DNA from: Pseudomonas azerbaijanoccidentalis
Lineage (GTDB): Bacteria; Pseudomonadota; Gammaproteobacteria; Pseudomonadales; Pseudomonadaceae
Direction: 5' to 3'
Assembly: GCF_019145495.1 (NCBI RefSeq)
Contig: NZ_JAHSTU010000002.1
Location: 682,001-746,000, forward strand
Length of the DNA: 64,000 bases
This document shows positions 9,343 through 20,736 of this stretch, piece by piece. The translations under genes and the position numbers were made by a program. The stretch's first letter is position 1, and each line of letters begins with the position of its first letter. The notes beneath the pieces were generated by a model. It had not been told where the DNA came from and did not search any database. It saw nothing but the letters and a program-made list of their open reading frames with translations.

Positions 9343-9348
9343 ATAATG
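9343..9348 (+). promoter_or_regulatory. Candidate -10 element of algW
   Basis: TATAAT lies 54 bases upstream of the algW ATG. A weak -35 (TTCAGA at 9321) stands 16 bases before it. Confidence 0.35.
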
Positions 9349-9401
9349 CGCGTCATTATGAGCGGTATCATTCCGCCTGCAACTCTCTCAGGACGTGCTT
9401 A

Positions 9402-10562
<1,161 letters not shown>

Positions 10563-10594
10563 CTGTAGGGGCTGCCGCAGGCTGCGATCTTTTA
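10563..10594. repeat. Single degenerate REP unit
   Basis: CTGTAGGGGCTGCCGCAGG followed by CTGCGATCTTTTA lies immediately after algW. It is a lone copy of the REP family with only a short remnant (CGGCAGCTTCTC) of a partner. Confidence 0.7.
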
Positions 10595-10650
10595 GCGGCA
10601 TCGGCAGCTTCTCAAAACTAAAATCGTTAACAGCAGACATTCTCATTAGG

Positions 10651-10695
10651 CATGTTATATTGTTTCAATTCTAGCAATTGGAACAACATAACATG
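10651..10695 (+). promoter_or_regulatory. 45-bp near-perfect palindrome overlapping the TonB receptor start
   Basis: Arms of 20 bases (10651-10670 and 10676-10695) match at 18 of 20 positions around the 5-base centre CTAGC. The outer ends read CATGTTAT and ATAACATG. The right arm contains the GGAAC ribosome-binding sequence and the ATG start at 10693. It could be a repressor operator in DNA or, if transcribed, a hairpin hiding the translation start. The half-sites resemble Zur half-sites (ATGTTAT/ATAACAT) but are 29 bases apart instead of adjacent. Confidence 0.7.
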
Positions 10696-12798
10696 TCGTC
10701 TCGAATAAAGGCCTCCGTGGCAAGTCTTGCCCTTGGGTTGTTGGGCGAACCGGCCATTGCCGAAGAATCCCAAGCGCTGCAACTGGACGCCATCAGCGTC
10801 ACTTCCGATTACGAATCCCCCACCGGCCCGGTCGATGGCTACCGCGCTACCCGCTCCGCCAGCGCGACCAAAACCGACACTGCCATTCGTGACATCCCGC
10901 AATCGATCAGCGTGATCCCCGTCAGCGTGCTCAACGATCTGGGGAGCACCAGCGTCGAGCGTGCGCTGGACTTTGCCGGCGGCGTTTCGAAACAGAACAA
11001 CTTCGGTGGCCTGACGCTTTACGAATACAGCGTGCGTGGCTTCACCACTTCGGAATTCTACAAGGACGGTTTCAGCGCCAACCGTGGTTACCCGAGCACG
11101 CCGGACGTGTCGAACATCGAGCGAATCGAAGTCCTCAAAGGCCCCGCCGCCAGCCTTTATGGCCGAGGTGATCCGGGCGGCACGGTGAACATCGTCACCA
11201 AGAAGCCGCAGCCAGAAGCCTTCGCGACCTTGCAGACCAGTGCGGGCAGTTGGGATCGCTACCGCACCGCGCTGGACGTCAACACACCGCTGGATGACGA
11301 CGGCAACGTGCTGTCGCGGGTCAACCTCGCCGTCGAGGACAACCACAGCTTCCGCGATCACGTCGACAGCCAGCGAGTCTTCGTTGCGCCCTCCTTCAGC
11401 TGGCAACTGAACCCGGACACCAGCCTGCTGGTGGAAAGCGAGTTCGTTCGCCACAGCTCGACGTTCGATCGCGGCATCGTCGCCCCCAATAACACCTGGA
11501 GCGGCGTCTCCCGTTCGACGTTCCTCGGCGAACCTGACGATGGCGACATCGACAACCACAACAATATGCTGCAAGCCGCGCTTGAACATCAGCTCAACGA
11601 CACCTGGAAAGTGCGCCTGGCCAGCCATTACAAGGAAGGCAAATTGTGGGGATTCGCTTCCGAGTCACGCCCGCTGAATGCCGATGGCCATACCGTCAAC
11701 CGTCGTTACCGCGAGCGTGACAACGATTGGCACGACAGCATTACCCAACTCGAACTGCGAGGCTTTTTCGACACTGGCACCTGGCAACACGAACTGCTGG
11801 TTGGCAGCGAATACGAGAACTACCGCAAGAACGAACGGGTCACGACCATTGCCGGCAGCCCCTACCCCATCGACATATACCAACCGGTCTACGGCCAGCC
11901 AAAACCCAACGGCGCGCGCTCCGGTACGGACTTCTTTGAACATGTTGAAAGCCATGCGCTGAATCTGCAGGACCAGATCATCTTCACCGACAAGCTGCGG
12001 GGCATGCTCGGTGTCCGCTTCGAACACTTCGAGCAACACATCGATGATCACACCCGCGACGCCACCGCTCGCCAGCGTCACGACGCCCTGACCCAGCGCG
12101 CCGGTTTGCTGTATCAACTGACGCCGCAAGTCGGCGTGTTCGCCAATGCCTCGACCTCGTTCAAACCGAACAATGGCCTGGACGCGGCCGGTAAATCCTT
12201 CGACCCGGAAGAAGGCGTTGGCTATGAAATCGGGATCAAGAGCGAACTGTTTGATGATCGCTTGAGCAGCACCCTCGCCGCTTTCCATATCGAAAAGGAA
12301 AACGTCCTCGCCCTCGACCCGGGTACCGACACCAGCCGCGCCATGGGCAAGGCGCGCAGCCAGGGTTTCGATCTGCAAGTCACCGGGCAAGTCACCGACG
12401 CGGTTCGCGTGATCGGCGCCTTCGCCTATATCGACGCCGAAGTGACACAAGGCGACAAGGTCATTCCCACCGGCAGCCGCATTCTCGGCGTGGCCAAACG
12501 CAGTGGCAGCCTGCTGGGGGTTTATGAATTTCAGGACGGCCGACTGCGCGGCTCGGACGTGGGCGCCGCGTTCACCTATGTCGGTGATCGCTCAGGCGAA
12601 TCCGGCAGTGACTTTGAGTTATCCGCGTACCACACCGTCGATTTGCTGGCCCATTACAAGGCCAGCGACAACGTCACCGTGGGCCTGAACCTGAACAACC
12701 TTTTCGACGAGAAATACTTCGAGCGCTCCTACAGCAACTACTGGGTCAACCCCGGCGAGCCGCGAAACTTCACAGTCAGCCTGACACTCACTCTGTAA
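10693..12798 (+). CDS. TonB-dependent outer-membrane receptor (siderophore type)
   Basis: This receptor of about 701 residues imports a metal complex across the outer membrane using TonB energy. A short export signal (about residues 1-22, ending near AIAEES) leads to a TonB-box-like DAISVTS. The plug domain (about 55-160) carries IPQSISVIP, YSVRGF, IERIEVLKGPAASLYGRGDPGGTVN-type elements, and the barrel ends FTVSLTLTL. The ATG at 10693 has GGAAC 8 bases upstream; a TTG at 10678 is the alternative. The ligand is unknown. A downstream DUF4198 gene in the same operon points to a metal such as nickel, cobalt or zinc (inference). No Fur box was found. Confidence 0.9.
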   Translation: MSSRIKASVASLALGLLGEPAIAEESQALQLDAISVTSDYESPTGPVDGYRATRSASATKTDTAIRDIPQSISVIPVSVLNDLGSTSVERALDFAGGVSKQNNFGGLTLYEYSVRGFTTSEFYKDGFSANRGYPSTPDVSNIERIEVLKGPAASLYGRGDPGGTVNIVTKKPQPEAFATLQTSAGSWDRYRTALDVNTPLDDDGNVLSRVNLAVEDNHSFRDHVDSQRVFVAPSFSWQLNPDTSLLVESEFVRHSSTFDRGIVAPNNTWSGVSRSTFLGEPDDGDIDNHNNMLQAALEHQLNDTWKVRLASHYKEGKLWGFASESRPLNADGHTVNRRYRERDNDWHDSITQLELRGFFDTGTWQHELLVGSEYENYRKNERVTTIAGSPYPIDIYQPVYGQPKPNGARSGTDFFEHVESHALNLQDQIIFTDKLRGMLGVRFEHFEQHIDDHTRDATARQRHDALTQRAGLLYQLTPQVGVFANASTSFKPNNGLDAAGKSFDPEEGVGYEIGIKSELFDDRLSSTLAAFHIEKENVLALDPGTDTSRAMGKARSQGFDLQVTGQVTDAVRVIGAFAYIDAEVTQGDKVIPTGSRILGVAKRSGSLLGVYEFQDGRLRGSDVGAAFTYVGDRSGESGSDFELSAYHTVDLLAHYKASDNVTVGLNLNNLFDEKYFERSYSNYWVNPGEPRNFTVSLTLTL

Positions 12799-12810
12799 AA
12801 GGACGTCCCC

Positions 12811-13530
12811 ATGCACCCTCTCAAACCCCTGGCATTGCTCGGCTTGCTGTTTGCCACCGAGGTCTCGGCCCATGGCCTGTGGACCGAGCAACGACGCGGC
12901 AACATCGAAGTGATCTATGGCCACGGTGCCGAAGACAACGCGTTCAAGGCACAAAAAATCAGCGGCGCCTGGGCCTATGACGCCAACGGCAAAATGATCC
13001 CGGTCACGGTGCAGCGCCTGGCTGATCACGCGCGCCTGAAACCGTTGAAGTCGCCTGCGGTGCTCGCGGTCGCTCTGGACAACGGCATGTGGTCGCAGAC
13101 TGCCGACAAGAAGTGGATCAACGAAGGACGCAGCAAGGTGCCGGGTGCCATCGAGGCGACCCAGACCTTCAAATACAGCCTGGCGATTTACCAGCCGGGC
13201 GCAAAGTTGCCCAAGCTGGATCAAATAAAGTTGCTGATTCTACCGGAGGTCGATCCGCTGACCGTAGGGCCGGGCGAGTCGCTACCCGTCCAGGTGTTGC
13301 TCGATGGCAAACCGGCGGCGGGCGTGAAGCTGGTGGGTGACTATCGGAATGCACCGAATACCCTGAGCACCGAAACCGATGCCAATGGCCGCGCAAAAGT
13401 GCTGGTGCGCAATGAAGGGTTGAATGTGATTTCGGCGCAGGTGGAAGTGCCGGTGGAGGACAGCGCTGATGTAAACAGTCGCGGGTTGTTCAGCTCGCTG
13501 ACATTCCTCGGCGAGCCGCATCACGAGTAA
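12811..13530 (+). CDS. DUF4198 periplasmic protein, probable metal-uptake partner
   Basis: This 239-residue protein starts 12 bases after the receptor stop, so the two form one operon. A clear signal peptide (residues 1-20, ending EVSA) precedes a mature N-terminus of HGLWTEQ. The rest has the two-part DUF4198 layout: an N-terminal beta domain, then a C-terminal Ig-like/GEGP domain (TVGPGESLPVQVLLDGKPAAG, about 155-175) and a His-rich end (EPHHE). DUF4198 proteins are often encoded beside nickel/cobalt transport genes and TonB receptors. Binding of a metal by the mature N-terminal histidine is inference, and no biochemical role is established. Confidence 0.82.
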   Translation: MHPLKPLALLGLLFATEVSAHGLWTEQRRGNIEVIYGHGAEDNAFKAQKISGAWAYDANGKMIPVTVQRLADHARLKPLKSPAVLAVALDNGMWSQTADKKWINEGRSKVPGAIEATQTFKYSLAIYQPGAKLPKLDQIKLLILPEVDPLTVGPGESLPVQVLLDGKPAAGVKLVGDYRNAPNTLSTETDANGRAKVLVRNEGLNVISAQVEVPVEDSADVNSRGLFSSLTFLGEPHHE

Positions 13531-13543
13531 GCCACGCCACAAA

Positions 13544-13579
13544 ACACTGTAGGAGCCGGCTTGCCGGCGCCTACAGTGT
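13544..13579. repeat. REP-like palindrome (GTAGGAGCCGGC family), possible terminator
   Basis: ACACTGTAGG, then AGCCGGCTTGCCGGC, then GCCTACAGTGT, form a 36-base palindrome between the convergent DUF4198 gene and hisC. This is a different repeat family from the GATCGCAGCC elements. The hairpin lacks a U-tract, so any terminator role is uncertain. Confidence 0.75.
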
Positions 13580-13589
13580 CAGCGGTGGT

Positions 13590-14642
13590 TTAGAGATCGC
13601 CGAGGCCGTCGATCAGCGCCTGATTCTGCTCTGGCGTGCCGATGGAAATCCTCAGGAACTGCGCAATTCGCTCCTGCTTGAAGTGCCGAACGATCACGCC
13701 TTGTTCACGCAACTTCGCCGCCAGGCCCGCCGCATCGTGCCGGGGGTGACGGGCAAAAATGAAGTTCGCCGCCGATGGCAGCACTTCAAAACCCTTCTCT
13801 TGCAGCTGTGCAACGACCTTCTCACGATTGTCGATCACCAGGCGGCAAGTCTTGTCGAAATACTCACGATCCTCGAACGCCGCAGCAGCGCCGGCATTCG
13901 CCATGCGATCCAGCGGATAGGAGTTGAAGCTGTTCTTGATCCGCTCCAGCGCCTCGATCAGGTCCGGATGGCCCACCGCAAAGCCAACCCGCAGGCCCGC
14001 CAGGGAACGCGACTTGGACAGGGTCTGGGTCACCAGCAGGTTTGGATAACGGTCCACCAGCGCAATTGCGGTTTCACCGCCGAAGTCGATGTAAGCCTCG
14101 TCGACCACCACCACCGAATTCGGGTTCGCCTTGAGAATCTGCTCGACCGCTTCCAGTGCCAGCAGGCAACCAGTCGGTGCGTTCGGGTTAGGGAAGATGA
14201 TCCCGCCGTTCGGCTTGGCGTAGTCCGCCGGGTTGATCTGGAACTGCTCGTCCAGCGGCACCGCGTCGAACTTGATGCCGTACAACCCACAGTAGACCGG
14301 GTAGAAGCTGTAGCTGATGTCCGGGAACAGCAGCGGCTGATCGTGTTGCAGCAAACCGTGGAAGATGTGCGCCAGCACTTCATCCGAACCGTTGCCGAGG
14401 AACACCTGGTTGCTCTGCACGCCGAAGTACTTGGCGACCGCGTTCTTCAGCAAATCGCTGTTCGGATCGGGGTACAGGCGCAGGTTGTCATTGAGTTCGG
14501 CCTGCATCGCAGCCAAGGCTTTTGGCGATGGACCGTACGGGTTTTCGTTGGTGTTGAGCTTCACCAGTTTTGCCAGTTTCGGCTGTTCGCCCGGTACGTA
14601 AGGCACCAGATTCTTGACGAACGGGCTCCAGAATTTACTCAT
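13590..14642 (-). CDS. hisC: Histidinol-phosphate aminotransferase
   Basis: HisC is a PLP-dependent class I/II aminotransferase that converts imidazole-acetol phosphate to histidinol phosphate. The 350-residue protein shows the family hallmarks: [12 protein letters not shown] (about residue 28), [10 protein letters not shown] (about 150), [11 protein letters not shown] (about 175) and the PLP-lysine segment [16 protein letters not shown] (about 210). It is last in the hisG-hisD-hisC group, 2 bases after hisD, so it is cotranscribed. Pseudomonas genomes usually carry a second hisC elsewhere. Confidence 0.95.
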   Translation of the reverse strand: MSKFWSPFVKNLVPYVPGEQPKLAKLVKLNTNENPYGPSPKALAAMQAELNDNLRLYPDPNSDLLKNAVAKYFGVQSNQVFLGNGSDEVLAHIFHGLLQHDQPLLFPDISYSFYPVYCGLYGIKFDAVPLDEQFQINPADYAKPNGGIIFPNPNAPTGCLLALEAVEQILKANPNSVVVVDEAYIDFGGETAIALVDRYPNLLVTQTLSKSRSLAGLRVGFAVGHPDLIEALERIKNSFNSYPLDRMANAGAAAAFEDREYFDKTCRLVIDNREKVVAQLQEKGFEVLPSAANFIFARHPRHDAAGLAAKLREQGVIVRHFKQERIAQFLRISIGTPEQNQALIDGLGDL

Positions 14643-14644
14643 GT

Positions 14645-15970
14645 TCAGTTTCCCTTTTGTTCGTCGACGATACGGTATTCAGCGCTGCGAGCGTGAGCGG
14701 TCAGCGACTCGCCACGGGCCAGCACGGAAGCGGTCTTGCCCAGCACGGACGCCCCCTGTTCGGAACAGAAAATGATCGACGAGCGTTTCTGGAAGTCGTA
14801 CACACCCAACGGCGAAGAGAAACGCGCGGTGCCGGAAGTCGGCAACACGTGGTTCGGGCCGGCGCAGTAGTCGCCCAGCGCTTCGGACGTGTGACGGCCC
14901 ATGAAAATTGCACCGGCGTGGCGGATCTGCGGCAGCCACGCTTGCGGATCGGCAACCGACAACTCCAGGTGCTCCGGCGCGATGCGGTTGGCCACTTCGA
15001 TGGCTTGGTCCATGTCGCGCACCTTGATCAACGCGCCACGGCCATTGATCGAGGTTTCGATGATCGCGGCGCGTTCCATGGTCGGCATCAGCTTGGCGAT
15101 GCTGGCGGCTACCTTGTCGAGGAATTCGGCGTCCGGGCTGACCAGAATCGCCTGGGCATCTTCGTCGTGTTCGGCTTGGGAGAACAGGTCCATGGCGATC
15201 CAGTCCGGATCGGTCTGGCCGTCGCACACCACGAGAATTTCCGATGGACCGGCAATCATGTCGATACCCACCTGGCCAAACACGTGGCGCTTGGCGGTGG
15301 CGACATAGATGTTGCCCGGGCCGACGACTTTATCGACCTTGGGTACGCTTTCGGTACCGTAGGCCAGCGCCGCAACGGCCTGAGCACCACCGATGGTGAA
15401 CACGCGGTCGACGCCGGCGATGCAGGCAGCGGCCAACACCAGTTCGTTGATTTCACCGCGCGGGGTCGGCACCACCATGACCACTTCGGTCACGCCGGCC
15501 ACCTTGGCCGGAATCGCGTTCATCAGCACCGAGGACGGATACGACGCCTTGCCGCCCGGTACGTACAGGCCGGCACGGTCCAGCGGCGTAACTTTCTGGC
15601 CCAGCACGGTGCCGTCGGCCTCGGTGTAGCTCCAGGAATCCTGCTTCTGTTTTTCGTGGTAGCTGCGCACTCGGGCAGCGGCGACTTCCAGCGCTTCACG
15701 TTGCGCAACGGAAATGCGGGTCAGCGCCAGTTCCAGACGTTCGCGTGGCAGGATCAGGTCGGCCATGGACTTCACGTCCAGTCCGTCGAACTGGCGGGTG
15801 AAATCCACCAGCGCCGCGTCGCCACGCTCACGTACAGCCTTGATGATGTCCAGCACCCGCTGATTGACCGAGTCGTCAGACACACTTTCCCAGCTCAGCA
15901 GATGATCCAGATGATGCGCGAAATCCGGGTCAGCAGCGTTGAGTCGGCGAATTGCAGTCGGTGCGGTCAT
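14645..15970 (-). CDS. hisD: Histidinol dehydrogenase
   Basis: The 441-residue zinc enzyme catalyses the last two steps of histidine synthesis, oxidising histidinol to histidine with two NAD+. Visible signatures include the [14 protein letters not shown] and [10 protein letters not shown] blocks, [13 protein letters not shown], and [18 protein letters not shown], which holds metal/catalytic residues. [23 protein letters not shown] lies near the C-terminus. It sits between hisG and hisC on the same strand. A gap of about 127 bases to hisG contains inverted repeats, so expression may not be strictly coupled to hisG. Confidence 0.96.
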   Translation of the reverse strand: MTAPTAIRRLNAADPDFAHHLDHLLSWESVSDDSVNQRVLDIIKAVRERGDAALVDFTRQFDGLDVKSMADLILPRERLELALTRISVAQREALEVAAARVRSYHEKQKQDSWSYTEADGTVLGQKVTPLDRAGLYVPGGKASYPSSVLMNAIPAKVAGVTEVVMVVPTPRGEINELVLAAACIAGVDRVFTIGGAQAVAALAYGTESVPKVDKVVGPGNIYVATAKRHVFGQVGIDMIAGPSEILVVCDGQTDPDWIAMDLFSQAEHDEDAQAILVSPDAEFLDKVAASIAKLMPTMERAAIIETSINGRGALIKVRDMDQAIEVANRIAPEHLELSVADPQAWLPQIRHAGAIFMGRHTSEALGDYCAGPNHVLPTSGTARFSSPLGVYDFQKRSSIIFCSEQGASVLGKTASVLARGESLTAHARSAEYRIVDEQKGN

Positions 15971-16097
15971 AGCGAGAGCCTCATAGGATTGGCAAAAAAC
16001 TCAGGCGCCCTAACTTAGCAGTCGTTTCCGCTTGGGCACCTGAGAATTCTGGCTATGAGGCGGATAGACGGGCGCGCCTTATGGGCGCGCAGGTGAA

Positions 16098-16733
16098 TCA
16101 GCCGCGGTGTCGAGACTCCACTGCCTTGCGCAGGGTGTCGATCAACGCCTGGATACGGGCGTGCTGCATTTTCATCGAAGCTTTGTTGACGATCAGCCGG
16201 GAGCTGATGGCAGCAATGAAATCCTGTGGCTCCAGGCCGTTGGCCCGCAGCGTGTTGCCGGTGTCGACCACGTCGATGATTTTGTCGGCCAGACCGATCA
16301 GCGGTGCCAGCTCCATCGAGCCGTACAGCTTGATGATGTCGACCTGACGACCTTGTTCGGCGTAGTAACGCTTGGCAACGTTGACGAATTTGGTGGCGAT
16401 GCGCAGGCGGCCCTTGGGCTCGACCGCGCCGACTTTGCCAGCGGTCATCAGCTTGCACTGGGCAATTTGCAGGTCCAGCGGCTCGTACAAGCCCTGGCCG
16501 CCGTATTCCATCAGCACGTCTTTACCGGCGACACCGAGGTCGGCGGCACCATGCTCGACATAGGTCGGCACGTCGGTGGCACGCACGATCAGCAGGCGTA
16601 CATCTTCCTGGGTCGTGGGAATGATCAGCTTGCGGCTCTTGTCCGGATTCTCGGTCGGCACGATGCCCGCTTCAGCCAGAAGCGGCAGGGTGTCGTCAAG
16701 GATGCGGCCCTTGGACAGTGCGATGGTCAACAT
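16098..16733 (-). CDS. hisG: ATP phosphoribosyltransferase, short form
   Basis: HisG catalyses the first committed step of histidine synthesis, joining ATP and PRPP. At 211 residues this is the short catalytic form (HisGS), which lacks the C-terminal regulatory domain and needs the HisZ subunit for activity and feedback control; hisZ is not in this window. Motifs are [18 protein letters not shown] at the N-terminus, [26 protein letters not shown], and [13 protein letters not shown] (PRPP-binding, about residue 150). The 126-base gap to murA holds an unusually structured leader. Confidence 0.95.
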   Translation of the reverse strand: MLTIALSKGRILDDTLPLLAEAGIVPTENPDKSRKLIIPTTQEDVRLLIVRATDVPTYVEHGAADLGVAGKDVLMEYGGQGLYEPLDLQIAQCKLMTAGKVGAVEPKGRLRIATKFVNVAKRYYAEQGRQVDIIKLYGSMELAPLIGLADKIIDVVDTGNTLRANGLEPQDFIAAISSRLIVNKASMKMQHARIQALIDTLRKAVESRHRG

Positions 16734-16747
16734 GGGAAACGTCAGTC

Positions 16748-16850
16748 CTTATCAAGGTACTCATGCCCGGTCGCAAATGGCGCCGGACACACATCGAGCC
16801 GGAAACCGGCTCGACTTCAACAATTCAACGGGCATGTCCTTATGCCCATG
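16748..16850 (-). promoter_or_regulatory. Structured hisG leader with alternative pairings
   Basis: Read on the minus strand, GGGCAT (16847-16842) can pair with ATGCCC (16835-16830). The same second segment can instead pair over 8 bases with CGGGCATG (16769-16762) near the hisG ribosome-binding region. A strong hairpin CGAGCCGG-TTT-CCGGCTCG (16813-16795) sits inside the larger stem. A small CCTT/AAGG stem (16757-16748) precedes the AAGGAC sequence. No run of His codons is present, so this is not a classical his attenuator. Confidence 0.5.
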
Positions 16851-16859
16851 CAGCAGACA

Positions 16860-18387
<1,528 letters not shown>

Positions 18388-18433
18388 GCTCAACCTCAAT
18401 CGGCGCCCTGTGCGCGCGGGTCGGACATCATAC

Positions 18434-18488
18434 AAAAAAGCCCCGCGCCTGCGAACCCCGCGGAGCAGGACTCTGACGGGGGGCTTCT
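18434..18488 (-). terminator. Probable intrinsic terminator after the mla operon
   Basis: On the minus strand AAGCCCC pairs with GGGGCTT across a long, partly self-complementary loop and is followed by six T residues, between mlaB and ibaG. Confidence 0.6.
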
Positions 18489-18501
18489 TTATAGATGCGA
18501 G

Positions 18502-18807
18502 TTAGGGATGCGCCAACAACTCGGTCAGCTCACTGACCTGAGCGATTTCACGCATGTCTTCCGGCATTGCGCGGATGCTCAGCGCCTTGCCGGCGGCTTG
18601 TGCATCGCGCATGAAGCACAGCAGCAACGACAAACCGACGCTGCTGGACTTCTCTACCGCCGAACAATCGACGACCACGGCCGCCGCCTTGCTGGCGTTG
18701 ATCAGCGCCTGACCCTGCTTGCGCAGGCCAGGGCCGGTGCGGTAGTCCAGCACGCCGCTGAGCCGCAGCTCGCCGGTTTCGTCCATCCGGACTGCCGTCT
18801 CACTCAT
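18502..18807 (-). CDS. mlaB: Phospholipid transport protein MlaB (STAS domain)
   Basis: This 101-residue STAS-domain protein is the small cytosolic subunit that stabilises the MlaF ATPase in the MlaFEDB complex. The STAS core is visible as LSGVLDYRTGPGLRKQG and VVVDCSAVEKSSSVGLSLLLCFM, the latter carrying the Ser-rich loop equivalent to the phosphorylatable loop of anti-sigma antagonists. It overlaps the mlaC stop by four bases (ATGA) and is the last gene of mlaFEDCB. Confidence 0.9.
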   Translation of the reverse strand: MSETAVRMDETGELRLSGVLDYRTGPGLRKQGQALINASKAAAVVVDCSAVEKSSSVGLSLLLCFMRDAQAAGKALSIRAMPEDMREIAQVSELTELLAHP

Positions 18808-19460
18808 TGAGCTTGCTTCTCAGGAGATTGCTCAGCGGTTTCCTTGGCCTTGGCGACTTCCCCGGCCCAACCATTGATGGTCTTGTCCAGGTCGTTGCCA
18901 TTGCGCTGCATTGCATCAGCGAACTGATCACGGAACAGCTTGCCGATGTTGATACCGTTGATGATGACGTTGCGTAGTTTCCACTCACCATTGATCTTTT
19001 CAAGCGTGTAGGACACAGGATAGATCGCGCCACTGCTGCCCTTGACGGTCATGCCGACGCTGGTGCGGTCGCCCGACTCGTCCTTGGCCGGCTCAACGGT
19101 AATGCCCTGGTTGTTGTATTCGAGCAAGGCGTTGCCATAGAACTGGAACAGACCCCTCTTGAAGTTCTCTTCAAAGGTTTTCATCTGCGCCGGGGTGGCT
19201 TTGCGCGAGTACTTGACCGTCATGATGCTCTTGGAGATGCCCTCGGCATCAACGACCGGCCCGACGATGCTATTCAGCGCGGCATAAAAGTCAGCCGGGT
19301 CTTGTTTGTACTTTTCTTTATTGGCTGCCAGATCGGCCAGCATCCGGTTGGTGGTGTCCTGTACCAGTTCGTGCGCGGAAGTAGGCGCCGCCACGGCGTT
19401 AGCCATCAACGGCAAGGCCGCGAGTAATACCAACAGGCCACGTCGCAAGGTAGAGATCAT
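18804..19460 (-). CDS. mlaC: Periplasmic phospholipid-binding protein MlaC
   Basis: MlaC shuttles phospholipids through the periplasm between the outer-membrane MlaA complex and the inner-membrane MlaFEDB complex. The 218-residue precursor has a signal peptide (about 1-23, ending ANAVAAP). The Tol_Toluene_tol/MlaC domain shows YKQDPADFYAALNSIVGPVVD, KTFEENFKRGLFQFYGNALLEY and WKLRNVIINGINIGKLFRDQF. The C-terminus (KAKETAEQSPEKQAQ) is charged and probably disordered. The gene lies 11 bases after mlaD. Confidence 0.94.
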   Translation of the reverse strand: MISTLRRGLLVLLAALPLMANAVAAPTSAHELVQDTTNRMLADLAANKEKYKQDPADFYAALNSIVGPVVDAEGISKSIMTVKYSRKATPAQMKTFEENFKRGLFQFYGNALLEYNNQGITVEPAKDESGDRTSVGMTVKGSSGAIYPVSYTLEKINGEWKLRNVIINGINIGKLFRDQFADAMQRNGNDLDKTINGWAGEVAKAKETAEQSPEKQAQ

Positions 19461-19471
19461 TTACAAATTCC

Positions 19472-19939
19472 TCATTTGGCGTCTTTGCTAACGGTGTTGA
19501 GTAGGAACTTACCGATCAGGTCCTCGAGCACCAGCGACGACTGGGTGTCATGGATGGTCCCGCCATCCTTGAGCAGGGCTTCTTCCCCGCCCACGCTGAT
19601 ACCGATGTACTTCTCGCCCAACAGGCCAGCAGTCAGGATAGATGCAGTGGAGTCAGCCGGCAGGTTATCTACGCGCTTTTCCAGCTGCATGGTCACTCGA
19701 CCGGTGAAACTGTCGCGGTCCAGATCAATCGCTGTGACCTTGCCGATGGTCACACCGGCCATGGTCACTTTAGCTCTGACCGTCAAACCGGCGATATTGT
19801 CGAAATACGCATAAAGTTTATAGGTGTCGGTGCTCGGGCTCGGGGACAGGCCACTGACCCGCAGTGCCAGCAGCAACAAAGCCAGGATGCCAGCCAGCAA
19901 GAAAAGGCCGACACCGATTTCCAGGGTGCGGTTTTGCAT
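19472..19939 (-). CDS. mlaD: MCE-domain lipid transport protein MlaD
   Basis: MlaD is the hexameric MCE-domain ring of the inner-membrane lipid transporter. The 155-residue protein has one N-terminal membrane helix (about residues 7-27) and one MCE domain (about 38-118) with VRAKVTMAGVTIGKVTAIDLD and ASILTAGLLGEKYIGISVGG. The short hydrophobic C-terminal helix region follows (SSLVLEDLIGKFLLNTVSK). Its start overlaps the mlaE stop by one base. Confidence 0.95.
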   Translation of the reverse strand: MQNRTLEIGVGLFLLAGILALLLLALRVSGLSPSPSTDTYKLYAYFDNIAGLTVRAKVTMAGVTIGKVTAIDLDRDSFTGRVTMQLEKRVDNLPADSTASILTAGLLGEKYIGISVGGEEALLKDGGTIHDTQSSLVLEDLIGKFLLNTVSKDAK

Positions 19940-20736
19940 CAGAAATCTCCAAACATCAAGGCGGTCAGAATAAAGTCCAGGCCGAGCACTGCCAAAGAGG
20001 CATACACCACGGTCTTGGTAGTGGCACGACTGATCCCCTCGGAAGTGGGCTCGCAGTCATAGCCTTGGAATACGGCGATCCAGGTCACAACGAAGGCAAA
20101 GACGATGCTTTTGATGATGCCGTTGAGCACATCGTCGGCGAAGGTCACGCTGTTTTGCATGTTCGACCAGTAGGAGCCTTCATAGACCCCGAGCCAGTCG
20201 ACAGCCACCCACGAACCGCCCCAGATACCGACCACGCTGAAAATCATCGCCAGCACTGGCAGGGAAATGAAGCCGGCCCAAAGGCGCGGGGCAATGATGT
20301 ATTTGAGCGGGTCGACACCAATCATTTCCAGGCTGGAAAGCTGTTCGGTGGACTTCATGTTGCCGATTTCGGCGGTCAGCGCCGAACCGGCACGTCCGGC
20401 AAACAGCAATGCCGTCACCACAGGACCCAGTTCACGCAACAGTGTCAGCGCGACCATCTGCCCGACCGCCTGCTCCGAGCCGTAGCTGGACAGGATGTTG
20501 AAGCCTTGCAGCGCCAGCACCATACCGATGAATACCCCGGAGACCACAATGATCACCAGGGACATCACGCCCACCGAATGCAGCTGCTTGACCAGCAAAC
20601 CGAAGCCACCGCCGATACCGCCGCGGCCCAACAATGCGTGAAACAGGAACAGCGTCGAACGCCCGAACACCGCCAGCACATCGATGCCGGCGTGGCCGAA
20701 CCGGCGCACTCGTTCTAATAGTGAAATCTTGCGCAT
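19939..20736 (-). CDS. mlaE: Lipid ABC transporter permease MlaE
   Basis: MlaE is the membrane permease of the MlaFEDB complex, which moves phospholipids between the inner membrane and MlaC to keep outer-membrane asymmetry. The 265-residue protein has about five membrane segments and MlaE-family signatures such as [44 protein letters not shown] and [20 protein letters not shown]. It overlaps mlaF by one base and is in the middle of the mla operon. Confidence 0.95.
   Translation of the reverse strand: MRKISLLERVRRFGHAGIDVLAVFGRSTLFLFHALLGRGGIGGGFGLLVKQLHSVGVMSLVIIVVSGVFIGMVLALQGFNILSSYGSEQAVGQMVALTLLRELGPVVTALLFAGRAGSALTAEIGNMKSTEQLSSLEMIGVDPLKYIIAPRLWAGFISLPVLAMIFSVVGIWGGSWVAVDWLGVYEGSYWSNMQNSVTFADDVLNGIIKSIVFAFVVTWIAVFQGYDCEPTSEGISRATTKTVVYASLAVLGLDFILTALMFGDF

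Noticed and set aside
10651..10695. Palindrome considered as a standard Zur or Fur box
   Set aside because: The Zur-like half-sites are separated by 29 bases instead of about 3, and no GATAAT-type Fur repeats are present. It is reported as an unassigned element instead.
16734..16859. Classical histidine attenuator with a His-rich leader peptide
   Set aside because: No short frame with consecutive His codons is present in the leader, and there is no U-run after the main hairpin.
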